Made by a program: the position numbers and the translations under genes. 64,000 nt of DNA from positions 41,536,766 through 41,600,765 of the forward strand of contig CM037785.1 of the NCBI GenBank assembly GCA_021229015.1. The letters run 5' to 3'. Under the pieces are notes generated by a model. The model did no database searches, was not told where the DNA came from, and saw nothing but the letters and a program-made list of their open reading frames with translations. This DNA comes from Solen grandis (lineage: Eukaryota > Mollusca > Bivalvia > Adapedonta > Solenidae). Of the stretch, positions 12,012 through 22,969 are shown piece by piece. Each line of letters begins with the position of its first letter. Position 1 is the stretch's first letter.

Positions 12012-12213
12012 ATTGTTGTTGTTGTTGTTGTGCTGGAATTCACGTCATTACAACAGTATTTCGGTAATATATTGACGTCCAGCTTGTTACAGGTGGTGGA
12101 AGACCTGAGTTAAAAGAAACACCCAGGTAGAACTACTGACCTGAAGGGCTTCCACCCAGGTAGAACTACCGACCTGAAGGGCTTCCTCACTAGAGTGACC
12201 CTGCTGGCAGTCA
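12012..12213 (-). mobile_element. SINE family A, head-truncated with internal duplication
   Basis: Starts with the complement of the CAA tail (GTT repeats at 12012-12030), continues through GACGTCCAGCTTGTTACAGG, and ends in the body. A 33-bp segment with ACCCAGGTAGAACTAC is tandemly duplicated at about 12120-12186. The tRNA head is missing. Confidence 0.8.
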
Positions 12214-12262
12214 TGTACATGTATACTGTCTGTTACAATGGTTTGAATTCAGACAAATCATT

Positions 12263-12541
12263 ATTACGTGCTGCCACCTAGTGTTTATGCTACATTACGT
12301 GCTGCCACCTGGTGGTCATGCTATATTACGTGCTGCCACCTAGTGTTTATGCTACATTACGTGCTGCCACCTAGTGGTTATGCTACATTACGTGCTGCCA
12401 CCTAGTGGTTATGCTACATTACGTGCTGCCACCTAGTGGTTATGCTACATTACGTGCTGCCACCTAGTGGTCATGCTACATTACGTGCTGCCACCTAGTG
12501 GTTATGCTACATTACGTGCTGCCACCTAGTGGTTATGCTAA
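12263..12541. repeat. 31-bp minisatellite
   Basis: Nine head-to-tail copies of a 31-bp unit containing ATTACGTGCTGCCACCTAG. Variants occur at the GTGGTTATG position. It sits between opposed SINE-A halves. Confidence 0.97.
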
Positions 12542-12580
12542 CAACACGACCTGAACATTATGTATACATAAAAAGTAAGG

Positions 12581-12703
12581 AGCTGGCTTGAGGTAGGTCG
12601 GTGGTTCTACCTGGATGTCTCCGTGCATTCGGGGTCTTCCTCCACCTGTAATAAGCTGGACGTCGCTTTATGACTGAAATACTGTCGAAGCGACGGTAAA
12701 CCT
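12581..12703 (+). mobile_element. SINE family A, 3' half
   Basis: Carries GGTAGGTCGGTGGTTCTACC, CATTCGGGGTCTTCCTCCAC and the terminal GACGTCGCTTTATGACTGAA ... CGACGGTAAA tail. The head is absent. It faces the minus-strand copy at 12012-12213 across the 31-bp minisatellite. Confidence 0.85.
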
Positions 12704-13135
12704 AAATAGTCCAGTCCGAGAAAATAAGGTCTGCGTTTCACAAATTGAACTCTACATTAGCCTTATTGTTTGAAGATCTAAAACGTTCTTATTCACTGTG
12801 GAAGACAACAGAACTTCTGCCAATATGCTATTATTATCGTGATCCTTCAAATAGTGGTTTTGAATTTTATATTTAGACACATAAGGACACTGACGACTGA
12901 TGTTTGTTGCCGACACGTTTCAAAAATCCTGGAAAGTATAAAAATATTTTTACGTAATCCATCATACATAATTATATTTACCTAGATGAAATTGTTTTTA
13001 TTCATACAAAAGCTGCATAAGTTAAATAAGCAACTTTGAGCCACGTTTATCTCCAGCATAACACTAACTATGAACAGGACAACCGGCTTTATAATCGTCC
13101 AAAATTTCATCACACGTGATTAGATACTTTAAAAC
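12704..13135. other. AT-rich unique sequence, no feature seen
   Basis: No repeat family, RNA gene or credible ORF was recognised. Confidence 0.5.
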
Positions 13136-13137
13136 AT

Positions 13138-13295
13138 TATTGTATAACCATTAATTTTCGTGGGGGACTAATTTTCGTTGATTTTGTGGTTGGTTTCGTC
13201 CACAAATATTAACCCCCACGAAAATGATTCATTGGTATAAAACTCGCAGTTCTTTAGAACATGAATTAATGAATAAAGCTACCCACGAAGTCCCA
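13138..13295. repeat. dispersed ACGAAAAT-type repeat, copy 1
   Basis: TTAATTTTCGTGGGGGACTA and the opposed CCCACGAAAATGATTC, then CACGAAGTC, form short inverted blocks. The same vocabulary (TTTTCGTTGATTT, ATGAAT..ACGAAT, CCCACGAA) recurs at 20608-20800 and 33652-33790, so this is a dispersed, possibly MITE-like family. Boundaries are approximate. Confidence 0.5.
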
Positions 13296-13699
13296 TTTAA
13301 ATCTCTGTACCTCATTTACTCAATTTGACACATTGGCAAACAGTCACAATCAGACAACTTCTTTAGGGTTTGTCGAACAGGGTTTTCCCGTATTTGCTCA
13401 TACAATATTGTGACGTAGATTCTACAAGGTCCTTACAACTAAGAACAACCCATTGTTTCATATATCATTTTAAGTTCAGTAAATTAATAATCAGCAAATC
13501 TTAAATATGTGCATGAATATTCATGAGGTAAATGGTTAATACATATTCAACGCAAATTAACGTCGGCGATATAAAAGGCTTTTATAATATTTGACAGTAA
13601 CTTTACTGCACTAACGAAACTGTGACGTAATATTTACCCCATGACAAGTTCAGTAACATTTGAACCACGCCTGTATTCTCGCGTTCAAAAATATTAACG

Positions 13700-13846
13700 A
13701 GAATAGTTCACGTGTCAGACGTCACGTGACAGCTGATTGGTATCCCATCATTGTCAGAAGTATCAATATTGGAGTTCTATATACAGTGTCTTGTCATAAT
13801 TAAAAAAGCATTCCAAGATCCTAGCTCTTACATACGAGAGGTAATG
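13700..13846 (+). promoter_or_regulatory. candidate promoter with E-box palindromes
   Basis: CACGTG occurs at 13709-13714 and 13723-13728 (inside the palindrome GTCACGTGAC), GACGTCAC overlaps the second, CAGCTG is at 13730-13735, and ATTGG (inverted CCAAT) at 13736-13740. TATATA at 13778-13783 and GTAATG at 13841-13846 after GAGAG could be a TATA box and a 5' splice site. E-box/CCAAT recognition is established for bHLH and NF-Y factors. Use here is inference. Confidence 0.35.
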
Positions 13847-14675
13847 CATTAATATTTACTGACTTAAAGACCACTTTCCCGCTTAATGTGACCTGAAATA
13901 TTGCTGTTTGGAAATTTTATTGCCGTTGTAATTTTCATTGTGTGAAGAAATGGATTTTCCATGAAGGAAATGCATTTGGTTTCTACATATTGTATCCCAT
14001 TGTGAATGTTCTCCATTACAGAACTAGACAAGAATTAGTCCAACTTACAGAGCTTACAGTTGGAATGCACTCTTTCTTGAACGGAAAACATTTTGCTGAA
14101 GATGTAAAACAGTGTTATCTCATAATAGTCATACTGACATATTCGCGGACCTTTTTGCATTGTTAATACCAGATAATATTGTAATAGTGTATGGATGATT
14201 TGGTCGGTATGTAGATTGAAAGATACCATCCTGTGTAAAGCCTAAGTTATTGCGCAATCCTTCACTTTCGATTATGACAGCTAGGGAGTTCCACTCTACA
14301 GCCGTGGCGCCTACTAATGTCTGCACATCCCGCCTGAGTTTGTCTAATTTCCTAAACCTCCAAAGCGATACGAATTCCAACAAAAAATATACTTAAAATC
14401 AAACATGTCCCCATATGTCGTCCAATGTACAGAATATGCCACCTGACCTTGACCTTTTGTATGACAACTGTCCTGTTCCAGGGTCAATAATCTGACCACC
14501 TTTGATATACATGAAGCACTAGGAGTTGAGGTTACCATAGCGATATGATTAAGGAAGACAATGAGTACGTCACCCATATTTATATTATTATATAAAAGAT
14601 ATATTAAAATAAGAGCACACCCTTGACCAAAAACATCAGTTATATAATGAAGATTATAATGTCACATACATACAT
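13847..14675. other. unique sequence, no gene supported
   Basis: Short ORFs on both strands overlap each other and have no recognisable motif. A TGACCTTGACCTTTT motif lies near 14442. Nothing else was identified. Confidence 0.45.
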
Positions 14676-15945
14676 ACAGGCATATACTAGTTCTGTACCA
14701 TCGCATACCTATTCGGTCAATACTAGGTCTCTACTGTCACATAACCCGGTTTCAACTGTCACATGACTCGATCTATAACGTTATGTAACTAGATAAACAA
14801 TGTCACATAACTCGGTTTATACTATCCAATAGCTAGGTCTCTACTGTCATATAAATACTTCCAATAGCTAGGTCTATACTGTCATATAACTCGATTTCAA
14901 CTGTCACATAACTCTGTCTTTAACGTCATGTAACTAGATAAACAATGTCACATAACTCGGTTTATACTATCCAATAGCTAGGTCTCTACTGTCACATAAC
15001 CCGATTTCAACTGTCACATGACTCGATCTATAACGTCATGTAACTAGATAAACAATGTCACATAACTCGGTTTATACTGTCCAATAGCAAGTTCTATACT
15101 GCCATATAACTCGATTTCAACTGTCACATAACTCGATCTTAAACGTCATGTAACTAGATAAACAATGTCACATAACTCGGTTTATACTTCCAATAGCAGG
15201 TCTTACTGTCAATAACCGATTTAACTAAACAATGTCATAGGTCTCTACTGTCACATAACCCGATTTTAAACTGTCACATGACTTGATCTATAACGTCATG
15301 TAACTAGATAAACAATGTCACATAACTCGGTTTATACTGTCCAATAGCAAGGTCTATACTGTCATATAACTCGATCTATAACGTCATGTAACTAGATAAA
15401 CAATGTCACATAACTCGGTTTATACTGTCCAATAGCAAGGTCTATACTGCCATATAACTCGATTTCAACTGTCACATGACTCGATCTATAACGTCATGTA
15501 ACTAGATAAACAATGTCACATAACTCGGTTTATACTGTCCAATAGCAAGGTCTATACTGTCATATAACTCGATCTATAACGTCATGTAACTAGATAAACA
15601 ATGTCACATAACTCGGTTTATACTGTCCAATAGCTAGGTCTATACAGCCATATAACTCGATCTATAACGTCATGTAACTAGATAATCAATGTCACATAAC
15701 TCGGTTTATACTGTCCAATAGCAAGGTCTATACTGACATATACTAAGGTCTGTACCCGTCACGTAGCTTTCTTTTTGCTGTCACATAATTGTTCAATTCC
15801 ATATGGTTTACCGGGATACTGTCTCATAACTATGTCAGTACTGTAATATATTTAGGTAAACAATGTCACATAATTCAGTCTATACTGTAACATAACTAGG
15901 TCTATACCATCATATAACTGGGTATGTACAGTTGAAGTGTGGTAC
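14676..15945. repeat. 22-bp-based higher-order satellite
   Basis: All units vary around a 22-bp monomer with core CTGTCACATAACT followed by a GGTCTATA-like half. Between about 14740 and 15720, five distinguishable 22-bp variants repeat in fixed order as a 110-bp block. Some blocks lack one variant and are 88 bp. This is a higher-order repeat. A patch at about 15185-15245 has many small deletions. Confidence 0.9.
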
Positions 15946-16440
15946 AAATCAAACATCCATCATGTCATTCTTCAAAATACACAATTGACTCACTTAGGCC
16001 AAATGTGTTCAAGCTTAATTGATTATGATGTGTTGAATCTTAATTGATAGTGGCTAATTGGAATCAGTGTGCTTTATTCAATTCATGTGCTAATAATGTT
16101 TTTCTTTGCAAAGTGCAAATGCATGCATAATTAATTCACTTGCGACAAATGTGTTAAAATGCATTGATTATGATGTGTTAAATCTTTATTGATTATGGCT
16201 GATTGCAGTCAGTTTGCATTTATTATGAGTCATAATATAATTATCATTTTAACCTTCACACTTAGCAGCATGATCAAAAATTCCACAATGAAAAGTTACT
16301 CACCTATTCAGTGTTTTATATGTAATGTTTTGTTTCCTACTTTTTAACATATGCATTAAAATTCATTGTTGCTGAATGTTGAAAAATGTCAATTAAAGTT
16401 TATTGTTAATTATTTGTGTTTATTGCTTTTTTAATAGGAT
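15946..16440. repeat. diverged duplicated segment inside the satellite
   Basis: Two related stretches, about 15985-16085 and 16130-16225, share TTGATTATGATGTGTT and neighbouring blocks, so this spacer contains an old tandem duplication of roughly 145 bp. No ORF. Confidence 0.6.
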
Positions 16441-16516
16441 GACATAAAAATACATAAACATACACCTTCCCCGTAATATGAATTATAGTTTAATTTGAAC
16501 AGAGCTAAACTTTATT

Positions 16517-16665
16517 GAGAGAGAGAGAGAGAAAGAAAGAGAGAGAGAAAAAGAAAGAAGAAACAGAAGAGAGAAAACAGATAGAAGAAAGAAAACAGAT
16601 AGAAGAGAGAAAACAGATAGAAGAGAGAAAAAATATATACAGAAGAGAGAGAGATAATAGATAGA
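16517..16665. repeat. GA-rich microsatellite
   Basis: GAGA runs followed by repeated AGAAGAGAGAAAACAGAT-like units. The minus-strand ORF across it is a low-complexity Ser/Leu/Phe artefact. Confidence 0.9.
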
Positions 16666-16737
16666 ATAATCATACATGCACATGCATCTCTGCCTGGTTT
16701 TACATAACCTATTGATTTCTAACCAAAAAAACCCGGT

Positions 16738-17875
16738 TTTATTAAAACTATGTCTATACTGTCACATAACTAGAACTATATTTTCATATTTTTAGATCTA
16801 CTGTCACATAACAAAGTCTAAATTGTCACATAACTACGTTTATTCTTGGTCTTCTGGTCTTCTGTTCAAATTATTAGGTCTACTGTCACATAACAAAGTC
16901 TTAACTGTTATATATCAATGTCTAAACAGCCACATAACTTGATTTCCTGTCACATTGCTAGCTCTTAACTCTCAAAACTAGGTTTACTGTCACCTAAGTA
17001 AGTCTATACTGTCACATGACTTGGTTTATAATGTTATTTTAATCGGTCTAAACGTAACACAGTCTATACTGTCACATGACTTGGTTTATAATGTTATTTT
17101 AATCGGTCTAAACGTAACACAGTCTATACTGTCACATGACTTGGTTTATAATGTTATTTTAATAGGTCTAAACGTAACACAGTCTATACTGTCACATGAC
17201 TTGGTTTATAATGTTATTTTAATAGGTCTAAACGTAACACAGTCTATACTGTCACATGACTTGGTTTATAATGTTATTTTAATAGGTCTAAACGTAACAC
17301 AGTCTATACTGTCACATGACTTGGTTTATAATGTTATTTTAATCGGTCTAAACGTAACACAGTCTATACTGTGACATGACTTGGTTTATAATGTTATTTT
17401 AATCGGTCTAAACGTAACACAGTCTATACTGTCACATGACTTGATTTATAATGTTATTTTAATCGGTCTAAACGTAACACAGTCTATACTGTCACATGAC
17501 TTGGTTTATAATGTTATTTTAATCGGTTTAAACGTAACACAGTCTATACTGTCACATGACTTGGTTTATAATGTTATTTTAATCGGTCTAAACGTAACAC
17601 AGTCTATACTGTCACATGACTTGGTTTATAATGTTATTTTAATCGGTCTAAACGTAACACAGTCTATACTGTCACAAAACCTACTATAATGTCACATAAC
17701 TAGATATACACTAACCCTACAGTCAAATAACTAGGTATATACCGTAACGTAACTTGGTTTATACTGTCATAAAACTTGGTTTATACTGTCATAAAACCAG
17801 GTATACATTGTGACATTACCAGATATATGCTGTCAGATAGCACGGTAAACTGTCACATAATTAGGTCTATATGAT
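16738..17875. repeat. 22-bp satellite derivatives around a 60-bp array
   Basis: Irregular units with CTGTCACATAACT flank a regular 60-bp array at 17001-17677. The 60-bp unit can be read as three shortened or diverged monomers (22, 20 and 18 bp), so it arose from the same monomer as the array at 14676-15945. Confidence 0.85.
17001..17677. repeat. 60-bp tandem array
   Basis: About 11.3 near-identical copies with core CTGTCACATGACTTGGTTTA. Three adjacent copies (from 17161, 17221 and 17281) share AATAGG instead of AATCGG, a sign of recent local amplification. Because 60 is a multiple of three, a repeated 20-residue reading frame stays open. This is not evidence of a protein. Confidence 0.97.
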
Positions 17876-18144
17876 CATTTAGATAAAGTTTAATGATTTT
17901 TACATTTGTTGGTTGTCTTTCTTTTGTTGATCTATCATCAAAATAAGGGTTATACTTCTAAATCAGTAATCAACAGCGTGAGCCATATGTTATAACCTTA
18001 CAGCTGATAAAACTCTAAGCATTGACCTGAAATATGCAAAATCGTGCCTCAAGGATCATGTACTTATCGATAGACAAGAAAAGAAACCAGTTCACCTTCT
18101 TTGAAATGAGTAGCTATGGCACAAATTAAGCTCAGTGATTCTCG

Positions 18145-18365
18145 ATCGACCGTCCCCGGTGGCGGAGTGGTTAGCTGGAGGTGATGAGTTTGATCCCCGG
18201 CCGCGACATACCAAAGTAATTATAAATGATAAAGAAAGCTACCGGATTAGTTCATTACAGAGTAGTTCCAGGAGCGGATGGCCCGGACAGAGTGAGATAT
18301 CATGCCACGTGACTCTAACTTAATATTGCATGACTGAAATATCATTGATGGGACGGTTATCGAAA
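18145..18365 (+). mobile_element. SINE family B, diverged
   Basis: The head CCCCGGTGGCGGAGTGGTTA with B-box-like GTTTGATCCCCGGCCG is tRNA-like. Body matches (GGCCCGGACAGAGTGAGATA, ATCATGCCACGTG) and the tail with ATGACTGAAAT follow. It is more diverged than the other B copies. Confidence 0.75.
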
Positions 18366-19080
18366 ACATATTTAAGGCCCGAAAAAATATTACCCCTGTT
18401 TCTAAAAGAGCTCTAGCCCTCATCATATGCACTTTATCTGCCCTTTGGTTATTTTAGTAATATGCTGGATTTTCTTTTTACATTAAATTTAGTGGCATTC
18501 GTAATTATGTCAATTTCATTGGTACATATACATGTATTCGTGGATCCACGCTCTAGTAAACGTCAGGTCTGCTTATTAAAGACCCATTAATTCATAATAT
18601 TAAATTGAGAAAAATAATATAGATAGACATTGAAAATATTGATCAAATTACGCAATTCAATATTTTGGATGGATGTCAAAATACTCTCATTGTTTACATT
18701 TTGAATTGGCGAATATTCCCGAAGAAAGCAGAAATAATTTGAATTTGAAAAACGGTGAAAATTGAAATTGAAAAACGTCAGAATGCAGATTGCATCTCTC
18801 AACAAATATGTAGCACATAGTTTGCTTTCCTGTCCGAATAATATACACTGCATTTGGAAGAATAATGGGCAGTGAAACATTTTTGTCATGCTTTAAACGT
18901 CGTGTGAGGAAAAAACAATTTATGAAAATAGGTTAGAGACCGATGTCATTTCTAATTAATATATGAGTTGGCTAAAAGAATTACATGTGATGAAAACAGT
19001 GTCAAACAAAAACATTCTTAGTATTATTGAAGACTTTATTACCATCTAAAATAGTATTATTCCGTACAAAACGCTGACAC
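18366..19080. other. AT-rich unique sequence, no feature seen
   Basis: Short ORFs have no domain features. Nothing else recognised. Confidence 0.5.
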
Positions 19081-19081
19081 T

Positions 19082-19435
19082 TTGACATACAAGTTCGTAG
19101 ACCGACAACAAATCAAGCATTACGGCAATCATTTTCAAGATCATGCATTCTGTGGCGTTGGTTCGCCTCTCGGCCCGGGGATAAAGATAAGAGGGGTAGA
19201 GGCGACCATCCTTGAGATAATGAGGCAGGTAGAACGCCAGTCCGCGAGAGACGAGCACATGTTCACAGCGCCAGCCAGTCGGGTGAGAGACGCTATTTAT
19301 GACATGCGCGTAACAGGCAAAGCGCGTGAAACGTTCCAAAACCATGTTCCCTTTTCGTCAGCAATGCACATGGGACGTGTGTCTTGGGATATAGTTCTGA
19401 GTAATAGTACCGCTAGAACAAGCTAAGAAAGTCAA
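19082..19435 (+). other. complex GC-richer island, possible exon or conserved element
   Basis: A stretch of high complexity compared with its AT-rich flanks, open in opposite strands (114 codons plus without ATG-certain start, 99 codons minus). No motif of a known family, signal peptide or membrane segment was recognised. GATAAG near 19180 and CpG-containing blocks fit a regulatory element equally well. Function unknown. Confidence 0.25.
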
Positions 19436-20340
19436 TATTATTTTATTTATTTAAGCTTAGTAACGTGTTGATAGGTATTAATGAAACATTCCATTTTTTC
19501 TTCAGGGTATAAAAATAGCTCCTTGCTGTTGCCATATTACCGAGGGAATTTCACGCTTCAAGTATGCTTAGTCTTAAAGTGTTACACTCTGAGTACAGAC
19601 ACCATGGAATGCTTACAAAAGATTGTGTCTATGTGGGCTACTTTGGTGTAAAGGGACCCTTATATGTTTTGATTGAAATTAGAAGTCTCTACTCATTAGA
19701 ATTTAATCAATGATACGCAGAAATATATTTTAGATCAATATTATTTTCCAAGTCTAAAATGAAATATTTGTTTGAACAAAACTCCGTCTGATTTCCGAGA
19801 CGATAATAACTTACCATGTTGAAGAGCCTTAATGGACAATCCTTGATATATATTAAACAACTCATACACGCTGCAACACGACCTATTTTTCTGATACACA
19901 TTTATGTCCCAAATAGCTCTACCCTTCGGTCTTTTTTGTATGTAAGTGTGCTGACATTAAACAACACGATGAAACACGAAAAAAGTGCCGTTATGTCTTC
20001 AAATACATCCCGCCTGTTTACAAACATCAAAACTTAACCGTATACCAGTGACTTAAAGAATGTCATCGACATGTTTACCCTCCTGTTATTATTGCAATGT
20101 GGTTAGCCGTCTCACACCGTGACCGTCACGTCGTGTTGTTCCACACCCCAGGGGTCGACACGATCTAAATGGGAACAAGTCAAGACTTGAGAGTTATTCA
20201 CGATTTTTGTTAGTGCACGTATAACGTACGTATTTTTTTTTTATTTATTTATCTATGCTATTTGTTTTGGTTTGTTTATTAATTTGGTTATTTTGTTTAC
20301 ATACCACTCTATTATTTTTATTCATTTTCGTATTAGATTT
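19436..20340. other. unique sequence, no feature supported
   Basis: No repeat family, RNA gene or credible ORF. A T-rich patch lies at 20230-20345. Confidence 0.5.
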
Positions 20341-20344
20341 TTTT

Positions 20345-20475
20345 TTGGAGACGTTGTCAATTCGAAACAAACGATGTATTGCCACACAGCGGCATCACGT
20401 GACAAGTGACATGACACGTGCACATCACATTACCCTTACGTCTGACCCATATAGACCTAGGCCAAGCTTCGTGCA
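20345..20475 (-). mobile_element. SINE family B, old fragment
   Basis: GGAGACGTTGTCAATTCGAA, GCCACACAGCGGCATCACGT and GACATGACACGTGCACATCA align in order with the B tail and body on the minus strand. It is heavily diverged and lacks the head. Confidence 0.6.
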
Positions 20476-20607
20476 AGGAAACACCAGTTTTGAAAATAAT
20501 ATGTTTATCACTGTCATGAAAACATGTCATTCTTCGTCTAAACATTGTTGAAGAAAATGGATTCTTCATGCCGACTGAAGAATTTTCTCAAGAGTACAAG
20601 CCAACGT

Positions 20608-20800
20608 ACGATGGAATTATTAATTTTCGTTGATTTCCAGGAAGGTTTTATCCGCGAAAATTAAACAACACAAAAACATTAAACTACGCGGGGACATAGA
20701 CGAAACGTTTTCTAGAGCATGAATCCACGAATAAATGTACCCACGAAATTCAAAAAGTACACGGCGAAATTTAATGTCGACTAGAATTAATATTTTTACA
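20608..20800. repeat. dispersed ACGAAAAT-type repeat, copy 2
   Basis: Contains ATTTTCGTTGATTTCC, CGCGAAAATTAAAC, ATGAATCCACGAATAAATG and CCCACGAAATTC, shared with 13138-13295 and 33652-33790. Probable non-autonomous transposon; ends uncertain. Confidence 0.5.
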
Positions 20801-21426
20801 ATACCCAAACACTGATAACATTTTATTGTTACCTCTTCAGTTTTAAAGATTTGAAGACGGCATTGTCACTATAGCAACTATAAACCTGCTGCTGGATAAA
20901 TATAGAAGCAATAAATCTCCAGCACTGATGAGGATTGTAAAACAGTTGCCATGGTTACATTTCACAAAATGTCTCAAATTGAGATATTCCTCAACTCAAC
21001 ATCTCAAATTCTGCATTACTACAATTTTGAAGAAATCGGAGAGTATGTTCTGTGATAACATACTAAATATAACATGTATAACATATATACAGAAACTATA
21101 TGCATTAGGTCTATAAAAAAGGAAGTTCTGAAACGTCCAAATTTTGATTTGACGAAAAAATATATCGTGAAGATCTGGAGCGATTTAGAGGTTAGCGTAT
21201 CGCCCCTCACCATTCTGACCTGGGTTCGATGCCTGATTATGACAGTCAGTGGATACGATTGTCACTCTCCTTGGTATTCTACGAGTATTCTGTCATGTAT
21301 CAATCAATTAATATATAAATTAACATTTCTATGTTTTATGGTGCAAATAAGAAATTAGTTGATACTTTGTAGAGCAGCATTCGTATGACTAAGGTATAAT
21401 TGGTTCGTATAAAGTTGATTGAAACT
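20801..21426. other. unique sequence, no feature supported
   Basis: Short overlapping ORFs on both strands without recognisable motifs. Confidence 0.45.
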
Positions 21427-21432
21427 GGACCC

Positions 21433-21746
21433 ACCGACCCCGGTGGCCGAGTGGTTAGAGCGTCTGCCTCGGGAGCTGGGATGTCGAGGGTTTGATCCGC
21501 GGTCGCGACGTACTAAAGTATTAAAAAATGGTTATTGTTAAGCTCCCTTGCTTGACGCTCAGCATATAAGGGAAATTCCAGGACTGGTTGGCCCGGTGTC
21601 AGGATAATGTGACTGGGTGTGGTATCATGTCTATGGCGTGATACTACAGTATGGCAGAACTATATCTGTCTCAAGTACACATCGTCTCCAAATGACTGAA
21701 ATACTGTCGGTTCGTCGTTAAATCCAACAAACAAACAAACAAAAAT
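21433..21746 (+). mobile_element. SINE family B, full-length with TSD
   Basis: The tRNA-like head has an A box (GTGGCCGAGTGGTTAGAGCG) and a B box (GGTTTGATCC). A roughly 170-bp body follows, then the tail AATGACTGAAATACTGTCGG and CGTCGTTAAATCC, and an ACAA repeat. TGGACCC flanks it at 21426-21432 and 21747-21753. The head lacks a full tRNA acceptor stem, as expected for a SINE rather than a tRNA gene. Confidence 0.92.
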
Positions 21747-22017
21747 TGGACCCTCGATCGTGCTTTTACGTCCATCTCCGGAATCTCCCGTAAGTACATC
21801 GACACGATGTGACACTTTACTTGAATATAAAAAAATAACAAGATTGTTAACATGGCGATGTACTTCAAGGGGGACTTTAACTACGGAAAAGAAAATCTTA
21901 TACATCTGTATTCAGATTCATTTATTTTTATATGCAGATGAGAAAAACAGTTCCAATATGCCGGTGATTTTCCTAGAATATCGCTGTATGGTAAAACATG
22001 TACCGTAACTCTAAATT

Positions 22018-22276
22018 TGGGGCCGCCGTGGCCGAGCGGTTACAGTTGTGGACTACAAATCTCTCAGCCCCTCACCGCTGTGGGTTCGAATCCCGGTAGG
22101 GACTTTGGATTTTTCATGTGATGGAGCCTTCTAGCTGACTTGCGGTAGGTCGGTGGTTCTACCCGGGCACTTCTGTGTACTCGGGGTCTTCCTCCACCTG
22201 TAATTAGCTGGACGTCGCTAAATGATTGAAATACTATCGCAGCGACGGTAAACCCCACTACAACAACAACAACAAC
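22018..22276 (+). mobile_element. SINE family A, full-length with TSD
   Basis: The best A copy. The head GGCCGCCGTGGCCGAGCGGT with B box GGTTCGAATCCC is tRNA-like with a long variable region. Then come the GGTAGGTCGGTGG body, CTTCCTCCACCTG, GACGTCGC, AATGATTGAAATACTATCGC, AGCGACGGTAAACCCC and CAA repeats. An 11-bp TSD, AACTCTAAATT, stands at 22007-22017 and 22277-22287. Confidence 0.95.
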
Positions 22277-22287
22277 AACTCTAAATT

Positions 22288-22969
22288 AATCGAACCAAAA
22301 TGGGGATTTTAACATTTTCAGCGAAACCCTCTTCATGATTTTAAGTTATTATTTATATGCATTTTGTGGTGAAATAAAGAATCAGTGGGACCTATATCCT
22401 AGGAATAATAATTCCACACAACATTCCAAGCTTACGATTTCTTGTACAATGCATACAACTGGACCTTAAAAAATTCGAATTTCATTTGGCTGTTTGCAGT
22501 TGTTTTTTACAATCATATATTAAATACTTAACTTATAAATATACACGCCAACAGCTAATATGTTACTTTGGATATGAATCTAACTAAATGTACTGAAACA
22601 AGTTTTGATTCTGTTTAATTTTGAAAAAAAAAATCAAATTTGAAATTATATGAGCTTTGAATTGTCGAATAATGTTGTCAAACGCTGAATTATCACTTAC
22701 GTTAGCATTTGAAGTTTGCAACTTCACAATTTGTCCTTGAATGTGTTTCATTCAGAAGACCATGTATCAATTCACATATTTTAAAGGAATGCATATAAAC
22801 AGCATTTGATACTATATATAAAACAAGATATCAATGACAGAAAACCATTAAAAAATGAATGAAAAATATAGATAGGGAGGCCAGGGTTAAATTATAATAA
22901 AAAAGATAACCGTCAAATATATTTTAAAATTTAAAAAGATAATTGTAGACCGGATGTCGATATAAAGAA
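22288..22969. other. AT-rich unique sequence, no feature seen
   Basis: No ORF, RNA gene or repeat family recognised. Confidence 0.5.

Noticed and set aside
17021..17689. Plus-strand ORFs with a 20-residue repeat
   Set aside because: Product of the 60-bp tandem array. No start context, and the neighbouring degenerate units do not preserve the frame.
22018..22100. Possible functional tRNA genes at SINE A heads
   Set aside because: A and B boxes are present, but the acceptor stem is not complementary and the sequence continues into a conserved SINE body with TSDs.
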